NCBI GenBank assembly: GCA_013365365.1
Contig: JABVXU010000105.1
Coordinates: forward strand, 74,501 to 138,500
Direction: 5' to 3'
Source of the DNA: Cruorifilaria tuberocauda
Lineage: Eukaryota; Nematoda; Chromadorea; Rhabditida; Onchocercidae
DNA length: 64,000 nucleotides
Below the pieces are notes generated by a model. It ran no database searches. It was not told where the DNA came from and worked only from the letters and a program-made list of their open reading frames with translations. Below are positions 1 through 13,956 of this stretch, in pieces; the first letter of the stretch is position 1, and each line of letters starts with the position of its first letter. The translations under genes were made by a program, and so were the position numbers.

Positions 1-430
1 CATTTTTTCATAAATTGAACTCTCAATTTAAAATCGTTGAAATCGTTGAAATTATGCAAAACATTTCAGCGATACATTTTGTTCTACTCTAAAATCACGA
101 TAAATTAGTAGAGCAAACTTATCAGGATTGCTAATCATTGAATGATAGTTAAGAGTAGCAATTCTACAAACATGAGAATACAACTGCTTTTATGATTAAT
201 AAACAAGCACAGCTAGATTAGAACCAGTAAAAACTTGTAGATATTAATAGTTATTATATATTGCACATATGGAACAAACTTGTTTGATAGATCGAAAATA
301 ACAGATGGAGCAATCATTGGTGATATGATTGATTATTAATAATTTATTTCAGACTTTTATATTCTATTGCTTCTTTGTTGCTACAGTGATAAAACTGATA
401 TTCTAGAGTAAATGCTATCTGAGAAAAAAG

Positions 431-613
431 GAATTCTGAGATTTCAACAGTAAAAAAGAATTCTACGATTCAAATAGTAAAAGTAATTCAAATATTTCAA
501 CAGTTAAAGGAATTCTGAGATTCCAACAGTAAAAAAGAATTCTACGATTCAAATGGTAAAAAGAATTCTAAGATTTCAACAGTTAAAGGAATTCTTAGAT
601 TTCAACAGTAAAA
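431..613. repeat. 26-bp minisatellite, seven units, with 79-bp higher-order period
   Basis: Seven imperfect units of 25-27 bp begin near 431, 458, 483, 510, 537, 563 and 589. Each has the pattern GAATTCT..GATTTCAACAGTAAA with changes. Units 1-3 and 4-6 match each other better than their neighbours, giving a three-unit super-period of 79 bp. Confidence 0.85.
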
Positions 614-2629
614 GTAAAAGTAAGTAAGTAAAAGTAATAGTAAGTGCACTTTTTACTCACACAATGAAAAAATGAAGAAAGATTGAAGTGAAATGAAAAG
701 TCTCAAAAATATGAAATAATTGTTATTCCAAACAAACTTATCATAATTAATGAAAAGCATCAGTATAAAATGATATAAGAAATAAGTTTTTAAATTAAAA
801 TAAGAAAGTTTCCGAATGAAATAAACAATAAAGTGTATTTGATTGTGAATCTAAGTAGTTATAAATTCACATGCATATGTACATGACCTGAACGTACGTG
901 CATTATATTATATTGTTTAATAAATATTTTAAAAATATTACTTTTAAATATACCAAACTTTTTTCCAAAAAAAAAAAAACTTGTTTTTTATCAATGGTTG
1001 TTTTTATTGACGAAAATATCCTACGCGATAGCTCACCTTACAATTAGCACAACTGTGATAATTTTATCAATTGCTCTTATCAATTTATCAATTACTCTCA
1101 ACTTCAACTTTTCATTTTATCACAAAAATTTTGATCTTAAAATCTGCTAACTCTCCTTTTTGTTAATACATCAAAAAACATCAGTGATTTTTCATTTAAT
1201 TTCTAAATTACAGTAAATTTACAGTTTTATGTAATATTGCTTTAATAAAACGTGAACTAAATAATTATCCATAATTTAAACTTTCTTTTTTTCAAAGTTA
1301 ACTTTTCTGAATTATTAACGTGAAATATAGAAAACGCTATCCGGCTTTTCCTGAATTAAAAAATCAATATGCTACATTTTACACTGTTTGATGTTTTAAA
1401 TTTGTAACATTAATTAAATTTGTATAATTAAATTAATTAATTTTAAATTTACTTCACTTCTCTTTCATAATTTATTACTTTATAGTTTGCAACATACTTA
1501 CTTCATTTTAGTATTTTCTTAGGCTTTGAAATTTCTTTGGCAACGAATTTGATAAAGCACTTCTTTTAGCTGTTCAATGAAATATTCAATGAAATATTAT
1601 AATGTACTTTCTCATTCTCTCCCTCTCTCTCTCTCTCTTTCCCTGCTTTTTTCTCTTTATTAAACAAAGTTGATAAAATGTAAACTTTCTTTAAAATATT
1701 AAAAAAAAAATCTGTCATTTAAAAATCCAACTGAATTTTTGGATTTTTTGACTTTGAATATTCTCTTCAATTGAAATGAATAAGACAACTGGAAAAAGCA
1801 ATCTAATGCGAGCAGGAAGAGACTGAAAAGGCTGAAAATAAAATTAAGCATTCTTTTGTATTCTATCATTGCAAATGAATTCCGGCTTTGTTCCAGTATA
1901 AATAAATCCGTTTCCGGAAGCATTCAATTCAAAAGCACTAATTACTTTCTCTCTCGATCGTCCGTTCACTTAATGAAATGCAGACGAAGTTCATTTTTTT
2001 CACTATTGCTTGATAACATATCACAGAAATTAAGATAAGAACAAATTGCTAATTTCATTAAAAATTTTCAACTTATAGGTAACTTTTTTTATTCTCTTGA
2101 ATTAATCAATAATTACTTAACAAATACTTACTTAAGTTAACAAATAATTGCTTAACAAATATCTGCTATTGTTTTGATTATTTCTCCATAAACCTAGCAG
2201 GTTTATTGAATTTAATTGAAATTGAAACTTGAATCTAATAACGTATATTGTGAATTTCAAGCTTAAAATTTTTAATCATTCTAAAATATTAGGCTTAAAA
2301 AAAGATTAATTTAACGTTTAATCGTTATTTGCTAGAAAAAAATTTTGAGCATTCAAAAGATTTTAAAAATAGACATAAATTTGAATGGCATACATTATTT
2401 GAATTATATGTAGCATGTAATTTAAAGCTCAGCTTTTTTCAAAAATTTCAAGAGTTTTGAGAAATTTATTGGAAATTTTTGAATTAGAAAAGTGTGGGTG
2501 AAAAAATTAGAACTTTCGAAATTTTTTGAAATATTTTAAATTTGGAAAAAAAAAAGAAAGGAATGAAGCACTTTCGAGTAAGCCAAATAAAAAAATTGCA
2601 AGTTTGTTGTATTTTCATTGTTACTGTAA

Positions 2630-2890
2630 ATAAAATATTGATAATTTCTGATAATTTTTAATTCATGATAATTAATTAATGATAATAAACTAAATTATAA
2701 TTTTTAATTTATAATAATTCTAATGATAATTAATAACAAACCAAATGATAATTTTTAATTCATGATAATTTTAATGATAATTAATTGATGATAATAAACT
2801 AAATTATAATTTTTAATTTGTGATAATTTTATTAATAATTAATCTAAATTATAATTTTTAATTAATAATCGTTAATTAATTATAACGTTA
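2630..2890. repeat. AT-rich imperfect tandem repeat
   Basis: Blocks containing TAATTTTTAATT, then TGATAATT, AATGATAATAAACTAAATTA, recur three to four times with drift. The unit is roughly 55-75 bp and the sequence is almost pure A+T. No coding sense is visible. Confidence 0.6.
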
Positions 2891-3287
2891 TGATACAAAA
2901 AATCTTTCAGTAATTTTTTGCAAAATTTTTAATTAGCTAAATAATTTCTGTTTATGGTTTGTAACGTTGAAAAAATCATTATTTCAATTATTGATTAAAA
3001 ATCAAATTTAATTTTTTTATAATTCATAACTTAAACTGTAAATTAGATTAATCACTACTGCTGATACTATTATTTGTTTTAATCTAATTTTACTTTAGTA
3101 ATCAAAATTGAAATAGCAAAATATAAGTTTAGCAAATTTGTTGTAAATGGTTTACACTATTTGCTGTAATTATAATAAGTTATATATGGAAGCTAACTTT
3201 AATCCCAAGAGTATTTACAACGATTTATGAATTTGTAACTTAAGAAAAGCAAAAAGCTTTCGTGTCAGCAACAAAATGCTAACATCC

Positions 3288-3371
3288 ATCACACACACAC
3301 ATACACACATATGCATACACACACAGACACATACATACACACACACACATACACACATACATACATACGTT
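3288..3371. repeat. CA/TACA microsatellite
   Basis: Interrupted (CA)n with (CATA)n and (TACA)n interruptions. Confidence 0.85.
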
Positions 3372-5205
3372 GAATGAACACGAGATATTTATGCTTTCAT
3401 TTTTAAATTCATATTTTGAAGAATGCAAATATGGATGTTATTTTGTTGTTTTGCTGATTTGTCTGTCAACAAATGCTTTTCGCAATAAAACTTTACCAGA
3501 TTAGACATCCTCTTATCTAAAACCTTTTCTCGAGTGATTTCTCTAGTTAAATTTTTTCTTTTTGCTAATTTTGGACGAGGCTACATTCACATAATCCTAT
3601 AATTCGTTTCATTAGTATATCAATTAGCTATAATTAATTAATCGTATTATCACTGGATTTTAGATTTAGTAGAAAATAAAAGAAAAAAAGAAAGCAATGA
3701 TAGATTAAAGTTTTATTAATAGTTTATTTTACATTAGAAATTAGTATGATCATATGATACGATCTGTTTCTGTTCTCTTTTTGTTAGAAATAATCGATAA
3801 TAGATATATTCTCATAGTTTTAACTTTTTAATTCTCATAAAATTAACTTTTCTAAATTTCTATTAAGTAATTGAGAGAAAATATAGAGTGATTGAGAAAT
3901 TATTTAAACAATTTATTTTTTTTTAATTTGCTTCCGATTAATGCAATGAGAAATGAGTAAATTTAAATTCAATTTTATTTAAGTAAATTCAGTCATTTAC
4001 TTAATTAAATTAAATTGAAAAATTTAAAGGACAACGTGCGCATGAAAATTTTAGAGTTTGATTTAAAAAAAAAAATCAAGTTATTTTATATTTGAAATAA
4101 TTTAAAAAGTTTAATTTGTTCAATATTTAAGTATTATTTTTATTTTTGCATTTTTATACTATAAAATAATTACAAATTGTTATATCCGCAAAGTTTATCT
4201 TGAACTGGCAGTAATTTTTTCACAGTTTAGCTAAAAAAAAAATGTTTTTTTTTTTTTTAGAAAGATGATTATCAAATAATTCTTTAGTTGAAGTTTAGCT
4301 AGAACGGTAAATTAATTTATTCAGCTATCCATCTTTGCTTCTCAGATACAAAATAAATTTATGGGAATAAATTTATTTACTAAAAAAATGTCCTAAAAAA
4401 AATTCGATACTAAAAGTAGCATCACTTCAAAATATGTTTTGATATCAAAGTGATATCATTTGAGAATATATATTAGCAAAATATTTTAATATTAATTAAA
4501 ATGAACTATATAATTATCATTTAATTCATCATAATTGCTTACTTTTAATAAATCTAACATTCATTGAATTTCATTTATTAGAAATGAAAACTTTTGCTAA
4601 TAATGCTATGAGGAGAAATTGTGAAATTCGATTACTACAATTAACAATTTTAACCTATACAGGCTGTTCCAGAAATTCTTACCTATAAGTTATTTCAGAA
4701 AATCTTACCTATAAACTGTTTTAGATAGCTAAAATTAGGAATTTTATATATCAATATCATCTCTTTTTAGTCTAATTTTGAATTGCCAAATTTATATAGC
4801 ATATGCAGTTAGTCTGCTAGCATTTTTTTTTTTCAGGATTGCTAAAGAAGCTAACTTAGCAGAGCAGTTCATTTGTCTTTTGCTATTAGACTTTTGGACT
4901 TTCCCACTAAAAATTGCAGCAAAAATTCTGTTTAATGTCATTTTTTTTTGAAGCGAAATATCAATGCTAGCAATTTCATGCATCATTATCAGGTGATTTT
5001 AATTCACACTGAACTTTTTTCAATAGAATTTCATAACAAAATACATGTCATGTTATATCATTTGTAATATGATAAACGATGAAAACGGAATATTTTAATT
5101 AGCGTATTTTGCAAAAAAAATGAATTAAAACTTTTTTCTTCTCAAGAAATTAGTATCATTAAAAAATGTAGTTTTTCCGTGAAGAAAAAAATCGCAGAAT
5201 ATTAA

Positions 5206-5267
5206 TGGTGTCTACTGTATAATATACCATATGCCACAATAGATACTGTATTTTACAGTATCCACCA
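5206..5267. repeat. Small fold-back (inverted repeat) element
   Basis: The outer arms are 5206-5219 (TGGTGTCTACTGTA) and 5254-5267, whose reverse complement is TGGTGGATACTGTA (12 of 14 match). Inside it lies a perfect 9-bp palindrome with a 3-nt spacer (5242-5250 and 5254-5262). The element is about 62 bp and AT-rich, with no coding content. It could be a tiny MITE-like remnant or a chance cruciform. Confidence 0.5.
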
Positions 5268-5892
5268 ATAAATATTTCTTTATTGCATTAATTTTTAAGT
5301 AAAATCTTTCATTAATATATGAAAGTGTGAAGTATGAAGAATGAGGATAATTTCATGAAAATTTATGAAAATCAAGAAGGAACTAGGAATTGAATGATGT
5401 AACAAAATTGATGGTTCCAAAAAATATCGATCATAAAATATAAGACTGAGAGGAAGAAACCAACATGAATACTTCATTAATTGCTCAACTGATTCCTTAT
5501 ACTTACTATCTTTTATACTTTTTAAATTTCAATAAAAATATCATATCCTTATCATATTATCGTAAACATTTCAGAAAAAAAAAAAGTACTCTTGCTGCAT
5601 CATTTTTTTTCTCTCTCTCTCTTAAAATCACTCAGATCAAATTACTATCGGTTATTAAGATTAAGATTTATTTCAGTTTAAATTAATAATTTTTTTTTTT
5701 AATTGTTGTATAGAAAGTAATTTCATTTAAAAAAAATAAAAGCTATTTCGTTTACTTTTTTTTTTTAACAAATTAATTTTCAATTTGTTGGTTTTTTTTT
5801 TTTTTTTTAAAGTACGATATTTTAGTGATTCGTTATAATTTATGAAAATTTAGACTAATTTAAATCAATTATTGATAATAGCCAGTACTGAT

Positions 5893-8083
5893 ATGTGTAA
5901 TAATCATACTGATAATTATAGTTCAATTGATAAGATGTCGATACCACATATTGCATCAACAGAATCGATGAATCCAACATCTTTGTCAAGTGAAAATTCT
6001 GATAACATTGTGATGCTATTGAATACTTTATATACACCAGGCTTTCCTGTTCATACTCCCAATCTTCCACTATTGAGTGGTTAGTTTCTTTTTTTTTTTT
6101 TTAAATAAAATAAAATAACCTTTCTTAAATGCATGGAAAAATATTTTGAAAAAAAAATTGAATTCCTATAAATTGAAATCAAGTATTTCAGTGAAATTTA
6201 AAATATTCAACGATCTTACTGATAATAATTCATTGATTTGAAGTGATTGAAGTTTTACATCTAACTCAAACTATCATTATCATTATCAAGCATTTCAGTG
6301 AACTTACTGATATTTCATCTAAAATCTTCTTTTCAACTCAAATTTAACTCAAAAAATTATAACTCAAAATTATAACTCTCTAACTCAAATTATAACTCAA
6401 ACTATCACAATCATTACTACTTAGATACTAGATAATATATATTATAATCATTATTACGATAATATTTTATTAGATTTGTAAATATTACCTAGTTTGATAA
6501 AAAATTTTGAGGCAAAATTTAAATATCTTTGGTGAAGATATTGGGAAAATAGATAGATGCTTATAAAATTTAAATAACAAATTAATTTTTAAATAAAATT
6601 TATTTAGAATAAATTTCAGAATTTTAAAATAAATATTGTTAACATTGTAGTATTAAAGTAAGTAAAAACGAGAATGAATAAAGTGCTAATTCTTGTAAAT
6701 TGGATGTGATTTTAGCCTTTTTTCCGTTTTTTTTTTGCTTTTGTTGGAAAATGTGATTATCTTTTAAAATCTTTATTTTATCGTTGTTTCATAATTAATT
6801 TTAGCATACTATGATTTTTTGTTTATTTATTTTCATCGATTACATTATTACTTACTCTTTTACATTTTACGAATTTTGTTGTTTCTCATTGAAATTTACT
6901 ATTTTTAACTTTATATTTTAGTGCTAAGAACGAAAACAACCAAATATATTTAAAATTATCCTTTTCAATTTTGAAAATATTTCCCAGAGAAGGAATGAAA
7001 AGCTAAGAAATAAATCATGCAATATTTTAACTTCGTTGTTAACTTCTCAAGCATTACTTTATTTTAATAATAGTTGAAGTTGAAGAAATAACTTGTTTAC
7101 TTTTTGCAATTTCTTTAAAAAAATATTCTGATCACTAAAACATTCCGCAAAAACTACGTAAATTACGTGTAATCTGAAAATTTAAATCAATTATATAAAT
7201 TATATCTCAAAGATTACTTTCAAAAGTAAGTTACTCAAAAGAAATTTGCAACTTTTTAATCTTAAAAATGATAGTTTTTAAAGAAATTTTAAACGACATA
7301 ACAATGAAATGCTATCGCTCAAGAATTTGTCGCTACTGAACGAACGAATTTCGTATTAGCGAATTTCGCAAAGTATCCAACGTAGTTTGTCTTATTTGTC
7401 AAAATTTTAAAGTTGAATAGTGCAAAGTAAAATTTTGCATGCACTGAAATGCTAGTAGTGAAAAAACACTATTATTGTAGATCATTAAATAATTCATAAA
7501 ATTTAAAATTTAAAAAGTGCTCTCAAATTGCTATGGATTATCAACGAGAAAAGATTTCAAATTTGATAAAAGATTTATTTGAAATTTAAGATTGTAATTG
7601 AAAAATAAATTTCGAGAAGTTTGAAAAACGAATCAAGATTCGTATAGCAATTATTACTTTGATTATAACTGATAAGAGCAAATTAACAATTATCATAATT
7701 TTAAATTCATGCATTATTATATTTCTCTTCTCCACTCTTCTCTCATCTGCCATAAAAATAAATTAAAATTTATTCAACTTTATTCCACATCACTACCCGC
7801 CCCCTTATCTTTTTGATAATTGAGTGACAAGTTGGAAAAGAGAGGCAAAGAAGAAATCAATGTACCATTCAAAGTACGTTAAATTTTCAAAAAAAAAAAA
7901 ATTTCAATCGAACTACGCGGAATATTGGATAAGCTTTCCATTTATCATATCAACCAATTCATTTATCATCGTTTCTTCCAAACTTTTTGTTTGAAATGTT
8001 ATGTCGAATGAAAAGTTCGTCATTTATTTTACTTTTTTTTTCTTTTGCTAGTTGAAACTTGTTTACTACAACAAACACTCTTC

Positions 8084-8114
<31 letters not shown>

Positions 8115-11100
8115 TCATCCTTTCTTCGTTCTTTTGTTTAGCTTTTTTTACATTTTACAAAAAAATGATGATTATGATAAAATTATTATTTCGAATTTAG
8201 TACAAAAAAAATATATATATAGAAAGAAATTATGAAAATAAAATTATTAAATTCAAAGGATATGAGGGAAAAGACTGAAAAGAAAAATAATGATTTCTTT
8301 TTTTTATCATTATTTAATTATCGTGATTATAGGCTTCTCATTCTTTCTATTCTTTTCTATTTTCATTAATCAATCGAAATAAACTGATAATAATTTTACA
8401 GATTTTATCGAATTGTAGATAAATATAAACAGGTAAAACTTTTAATAAAGTCAAACTTAATTAATTGCTGCTACTGATAACGAATTGATAAAAAATGATA
8501 GCGATTTAAATAATTTAAACATTTTTGCATTTTTAACAAACACAACTAATAAAATTATTAAAGAAAATGATAATGTTAACTGATACTATCATTAAAGTAT
8601 CAATTAACTCAATGATAAAAAAAAAACCTAAAATGTTGGTAGTAATTCTATTGAAATTAATTTAAAAAAAAAATAAATGAAAATTATTTTATTTTAAAAT
8701 TATTTTAGGACGTACGATGCATGCATTATATGCTATCAGTTTTATCACTTATTCGTTTACCGATTTATGTGATTGGCTTTTTGTTTATTTCACTCTTCGT
8801 GGCTATGTCACATCATTCCCATTAAAGACTTGGCTTGCTGTAGCAATTACTTCTACAACAGTTTTTGGCTCCATGCTAACATCCCTTCTTCTGGTTTGGC
8901 TAATTTTTCATTTTTATTTATTTAATTATAACTGATAATAATTGTAAGGGACAATATTTGAAAACTATGAAATATGATTTTATCAATAAAATTAATGAGA
9001 GAGAATTAATTTGAGTAATTCGTAAAGTTAATAATAAAGTTACAATAGGGTAATACATTATTAAATTCAATCACTATAAAATAGTTGCAAATTAAAAAAT
9101 AGTAACAATTTATGAAATGATGAAATTTTAATTTATTGATATTAAGTAATCATAATATTAAATAATGATTAATAACTTAAGTGAACTGATTATTAAGATG
9201 AAGAGAATTTTGGATTTATAATCGTAAATATAAAGCAAAACTTTTCTCGCTAATTTCTCTATTAAAATTGATTTATTTATTGATTTATTTAAGATTGATT
9301 TATTTAAGTTTTTTTTTTTAAAAAGATTCAGCCCATTTTCTTGAATTAAGCAAACTGTTTGCGTTTTTTTTTTGAAATATATTCAATGGAATGGAATAAA
9401 TTAGATTACTTACCGAGGATTACTCTCCAATGAAAGTAATCCTGTAAGTAATCCAGTAATCCTGTAATCCTGTAAATTTCATTTCTAGCTATTATTATGC
9501 AAATAACTACTCACGTCTAAAACAGATCTTCTGATTATTCAATTGCATATTATTTCCCATTTTACCTTTGAAAGATATAGAATTTATAAGAAAATTGACT
9601 GGATAGCTGGATTCTTTTGTCTCGTCCGGTTTTTGACCTGATTACATGATCAAGCATAAATAGTTATGCAATGAGAAGGCTCTAATGATAATTATGCTCC
9701 GGAATTTATAAATAAAGCTATATTTTACTTAGTAAAAGAATTATTATTATTATTTATCATTATTACTACTTAATTATCACTATTTTCCCATTTAGAGGAA
9801 AATAATTCAAATTGAAGTAAACAACGACAACAGTTAAAATAAATCAAAATATAAAAAAAATATTTTCTCAATTGTCAAACTAAAACATACTTTAAATTTT
9901 ATTTAAACTGGATTACACTGAAAAAGTTATCCGGAAAATTTCCAATTTTCAATATTCAATACTTAATTTCCATTTCTATTTCTTATAGAGTCTATAATTA
10001 ATTAATTTCTGCTTTTTCTTTCCTTTTTACCTTTCTCTAAAAGTTCAGGTACTGTGCATCGAAAATGCATTTGCTCATCGTCTCGACATAACTCCATATC
10101 GAAGTGGTTTTGCAATCATTTATGAAGCATTTATACAATGGGTTCAGGTTTCTTACCAAAAAAAAAATTCATAAAATATTAAGTAAATAAAGTAAATATT
10201 TAAGTAAAAATTATACAAATTTAAATTAAAATTAAATCAAGCTAAAAAAATTGAGTAAAAATTAAAATTTAAGCAAATATTGAGCAGTAAAGTAAGTCGA
10301 GTAATTAGGGCAAATAGAGATATGTACGCAAATAGATAAAGTAAATAGCGATAAAGTAAAAAGTAAAAAGTGAAGTAAAAAGTTGTAACAATTATTTTGT
10401 GTATAAAAATTAATTAAGACAAAGAAATGAACGAACGATCGATGATGAAATCACTGCATGAATTAAATGATAAAATTTAATTATTACTAAAATTTGAAAT
10501 GATAATAAATTTTTTAAGGCATTTAATAATTTTCGAATAGCATTCTTATTTATGATAATTCACGATATGCCTTTGACAATTATCAATTTTATCTTTATCA
10601 CTTCTTGTCGATGTGCTGGTCCACAGGTCTGTTTATTTTCATTAACTTATCATATCATTATCAGTTTAAAAAAAATTATTTAAATTTAGAAACATGCCCA
10701 ACTTATCATATCACAGTAAGTTTAAAAAATTATTTAAATTTAACATCATGTATCAGATTTTTTTTCAGCATCGAAATGAAGTTAGCTGTACTATTAAATA
10801 CTATTAAAATTTAATGATACTATTGAAATTGTTTAATTAAGCTAATTTAATCAATAAAATAAGTTAATATTAATGATTTACTATTACTTAAATAATTTAC
10901 TTAAATTCTTAAATTAAATTAAATTTACTTTGATTTACTTAAATATTTGATGAAATTTTTGAGAAATATTTAATCTCAGTAGAAATTATTGATTTTCACT
11001 AAAATTTCGAAATTTTAAGCAAAAAAAAAGAAAATTTTAACAGATTCTTCAATGGCCACTGATAATATCATCAATAGCAACAACAATAAGTATTCTATGG

Positions 11101-13956
11101 CGTTTAGTTATGTTATATTTCTCGTATCGTCGAATGATATTTCCGTTGAAAACGTTATCACGTGTTAATACGTTTACTCGACAACCAACAATCTATGAAC
11201 AATTTAAAATTAATTTAAGTCAAAAGTATTTTCATTAATCGCATTTTTGTTACGGAATAAATTAAAAATAGTCAAAGTTGATTTTCATGAATTAAGAATA
11301 ATCGATAAGTTTAAAGTGAATAAATTAGAAAATATTTTTAAATGGATAAGAAGAAATTAAATCAATAAAATGCTATTTCCGTTAGCTGAATTAGCTAAAT
11401 ACTGTTAGCATAAGAAAATAAATGTTTAATTAATTTCCTTATCAATGAATGATAAGCTGAAAAAGAATGATTGCATTTTTAATTAGTTTGCTTATCAATA
11501 ATAAGTTGAAAAAGAATGATTACGTTATGTAAACATTTAAAGAAAAATGAAAGAGCGAACTAATATGGCTTATTTAATTAGCTCAATTTTTCATGTTCAA
11601 AAATTAATTTGAAAAAAGCTAAAATTTCATAACTTTGAGGGATGGTGGACGTTTGAAAGACTATGATGAATTATGGCCTGTTAGATATAGTGTTCGAAGG
11701 ATTTATGGACCAATGATAGAGGATAATCTTGATCAGCAAACTGTAACTGATAAATTATCAATCAAACAATCACATCAGAATGTATTATTTAAAGTAAATG
11801 AATGAAAATTACTTTTTTACAACTTTTAATTTGTTCAATATTTCACATTTCATATTTAAAAATTGCTAATTTTTTTTTGTTATAAAATTAAAAATTGTTA
11901 ATTTCAGCTTCGCTTCCTATTAACACCTACTTTAAAATTTATTTTAACATTTTTACTAACATTTATTATCTATGTGTTATCAATATTAACCTGTTGTGCA
12001 CCATGCTGTTATCATTATATCTGTAGCTCGAGAAGTTTTTATCATCGTCATAAATGCTCAAGTTCCTTCGTCAGGTAATACACATTTCATATATTAATGT
12101 ATTATGTAAAATATAATTATTCGAATAGTTGAGTTAAACATAACTAATTAAATTAATTTAATTATTAAAGTTATTAAAGTGTTAAGTTATTAGAGTTAAT
12201 TATTAAAGTGATAAAATGATTTATAAGTATTTTAATCTTTTATTAGTTGAATGATATTGTTTTTTTTTTTTTGTAGGTTTTTTTCACAAGGATTCCACTG
12301 GATATTGTTTATCACATCATTACTGATAACAATGGTACTATTTGTTTTGAATGTAATCTTATTATCATCTGTACATGGAATTGGTAATAATCAGATAGCA
12401 TTTGAAATAAGCCATGTGTGTGTTTTGTTTATTTTTTTCACTTTTCTCTTATCGATTTTAGCTAATTATTCTAATTTTTAATAATTAAAAATATTAGATA
12501 CTGTAACTTATACTGTAACAAAGAATACCGTAGGGAATACTGTATTACAGTATTAATGTATTAATGGATTTTATACGGCTAAAAAAACGTTTATTAGATA
12601 ACTGGCGCAAGTACCGAAACTGTATTACTGTATTTGAAAAAATAAATATTTTTTTTAGCTAATCATATATGCTTTACAAGCAAATATTTGTAAGCAATTT
12701 GTAAAATATTTTTGGCATTGCTGAAAACCGAAATACTGTATTTCAGATTTGTGTAGCAGTTTCATCATCACAACGAACAATTCAAGCACGAATTGAAACA
12801 CATCAAAAGGAGTATTTGAGTACAACAGAATTACGATATACATGTAAACCGATTTGGGAGGATGGCGGTTTCCGGATTGGACTTAATAGACAAGAAGCTG
12901 GCACTTGGCAAACACGAATAACACTAACCGGAAAACAAATTCTTGTAAATTTCATAACTCTTTTTTTTTTTGAAATCATTAATTTAATTATTAGTGCATT
13001 TGTTATTTATAAATGAATTATATCATTTTTACTTATCAGTTTTATCGAATTCATTTAAATAATTTCGGAAAGGTAAGGTTCCTAATTTTATTATTTGAAA
13101 AATTTTTTACAATACTAATTAATTTATCTAGGCTATTTCAACAAAAATCAAGATGGAATATGAAAATGATCGACAAAATCCTTATCATACATTATATTAC
13201 GATTATGTATTGTTGCAACAAAAAGATGAATTAACACAAATTTATACTTGCATACCTGGAAATGAAACAAATTGGTAATTTACAAATGGTTTACATTTTA
13301 GTGATATAAATTTTTTGTTTACTTAATAATCAATCATTAATGAAATTGATAAAAGCAATTCATTTCCTTTTATGATTTTAGAAGGAAGTATTTATTTGAA
13401 CAAAATAATCGATTGTTACTTAATTTTGTAAATTTTCAAATTTTAGCGATTTGAAATTTTATCTAGCATTTTATATATCAAATAAATATTTACTGTTGTT
13501 AAATTTTTCAAAATTAAAAATAAGTTATTCTCCTTGGCTCTTTTCTTTTCTTCATAATTAATTTCAGTGATAGTAGTATATTTTAGCTTTAAATTTTAGG
13601 AGATTCATAAATGAAGTTAATGAATTAGCATGGCCATATTATGCAGCATGTGATCGTACATGGTCAATCAAATGGAATGCTTTAATTAATTGCAGTTTGT
13701 ATAATAGTTGGAATTACTTAAAGAGTAAAAGTTATTACTTTGATTATGTGTTCATTTGAATTTTCTCCTTTCCTGTCACTTCCTATCAATGCCATTTACA
13801 TATCCTTCTGCCTATTTATTTGTTTATTTGAAAATTTATTTAGCACCGAATTTGTTCACTTTCAATAATTCAATAAGCCGGAGATATCAAAATGTTGCAT
13901 TTATTCTTGTACATCCTTTTTTTTATATGAAAATACGGGCTAAAAGATATTTCTAG
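5893..13956 (+). CDS. Unrecognised six-transmembrane protein, about 599 aa, 12 exons
   Basis: I do not recognise the family. Phase-consistent exons: 5893-6079, 8709-8893, 10049-10147, 10519-10626, 11044-11225, 11640-11793, 11908-12074, 12277-12415, 12747-12944, 13132-13274, 13600-13724, 13844-13956 (stop TAG). The N-terminus is polar (about 60 residues, Ser/Asn rich). Hydrophobic spans fall near residues 67-90, 105-126, 165-186, 194-219, 313-338 and 369-391. Notable motifs are IIHDMP before span 3 ends, a CRCAGPQ loop, and a Cys cluster (CCAPCC) after span 5. The C-terminal ~200 residues are soluble, with several Cys and N-glycosylation sequons (NET, NCS), suggesting a lumenal or extracellular domain. 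The IIHDMP segment vaguely recalls TMEM26-type proteins, which is too weak to name it. The start is the first ATG after a possible acceptor near 5853. The last two exons have an alternative: read-through of the 13725 donor ends at 13759. AATAAA-like signals follow near 14120. Exon structure is well supported; function is unknown. Confidence 0.75.
8082..8115. repeat. CT microsatellite in intron 1 of the six-TM gene
   Basis: (CT)n run of about 30 bp inside the first intron. Confidence 0.8.

Larger units (their letters stand above)
1..5892. other. Gene-free AT-rich upstream region
   Basis: I find no exon with convincing coding character here. The open frames are short, AT-driven and lack splice context. 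The stretch holds a 26-bp minisatellite (431-613), an AT-rich imperfect repeat (about 2630-2890), a CA-rich microsatellite (about 3288-3371) and a small fold-back sequence (5206-5267). Promoter elements for the gene starting at 5893 may lie here, but none can be named. Confidence 0.6.
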
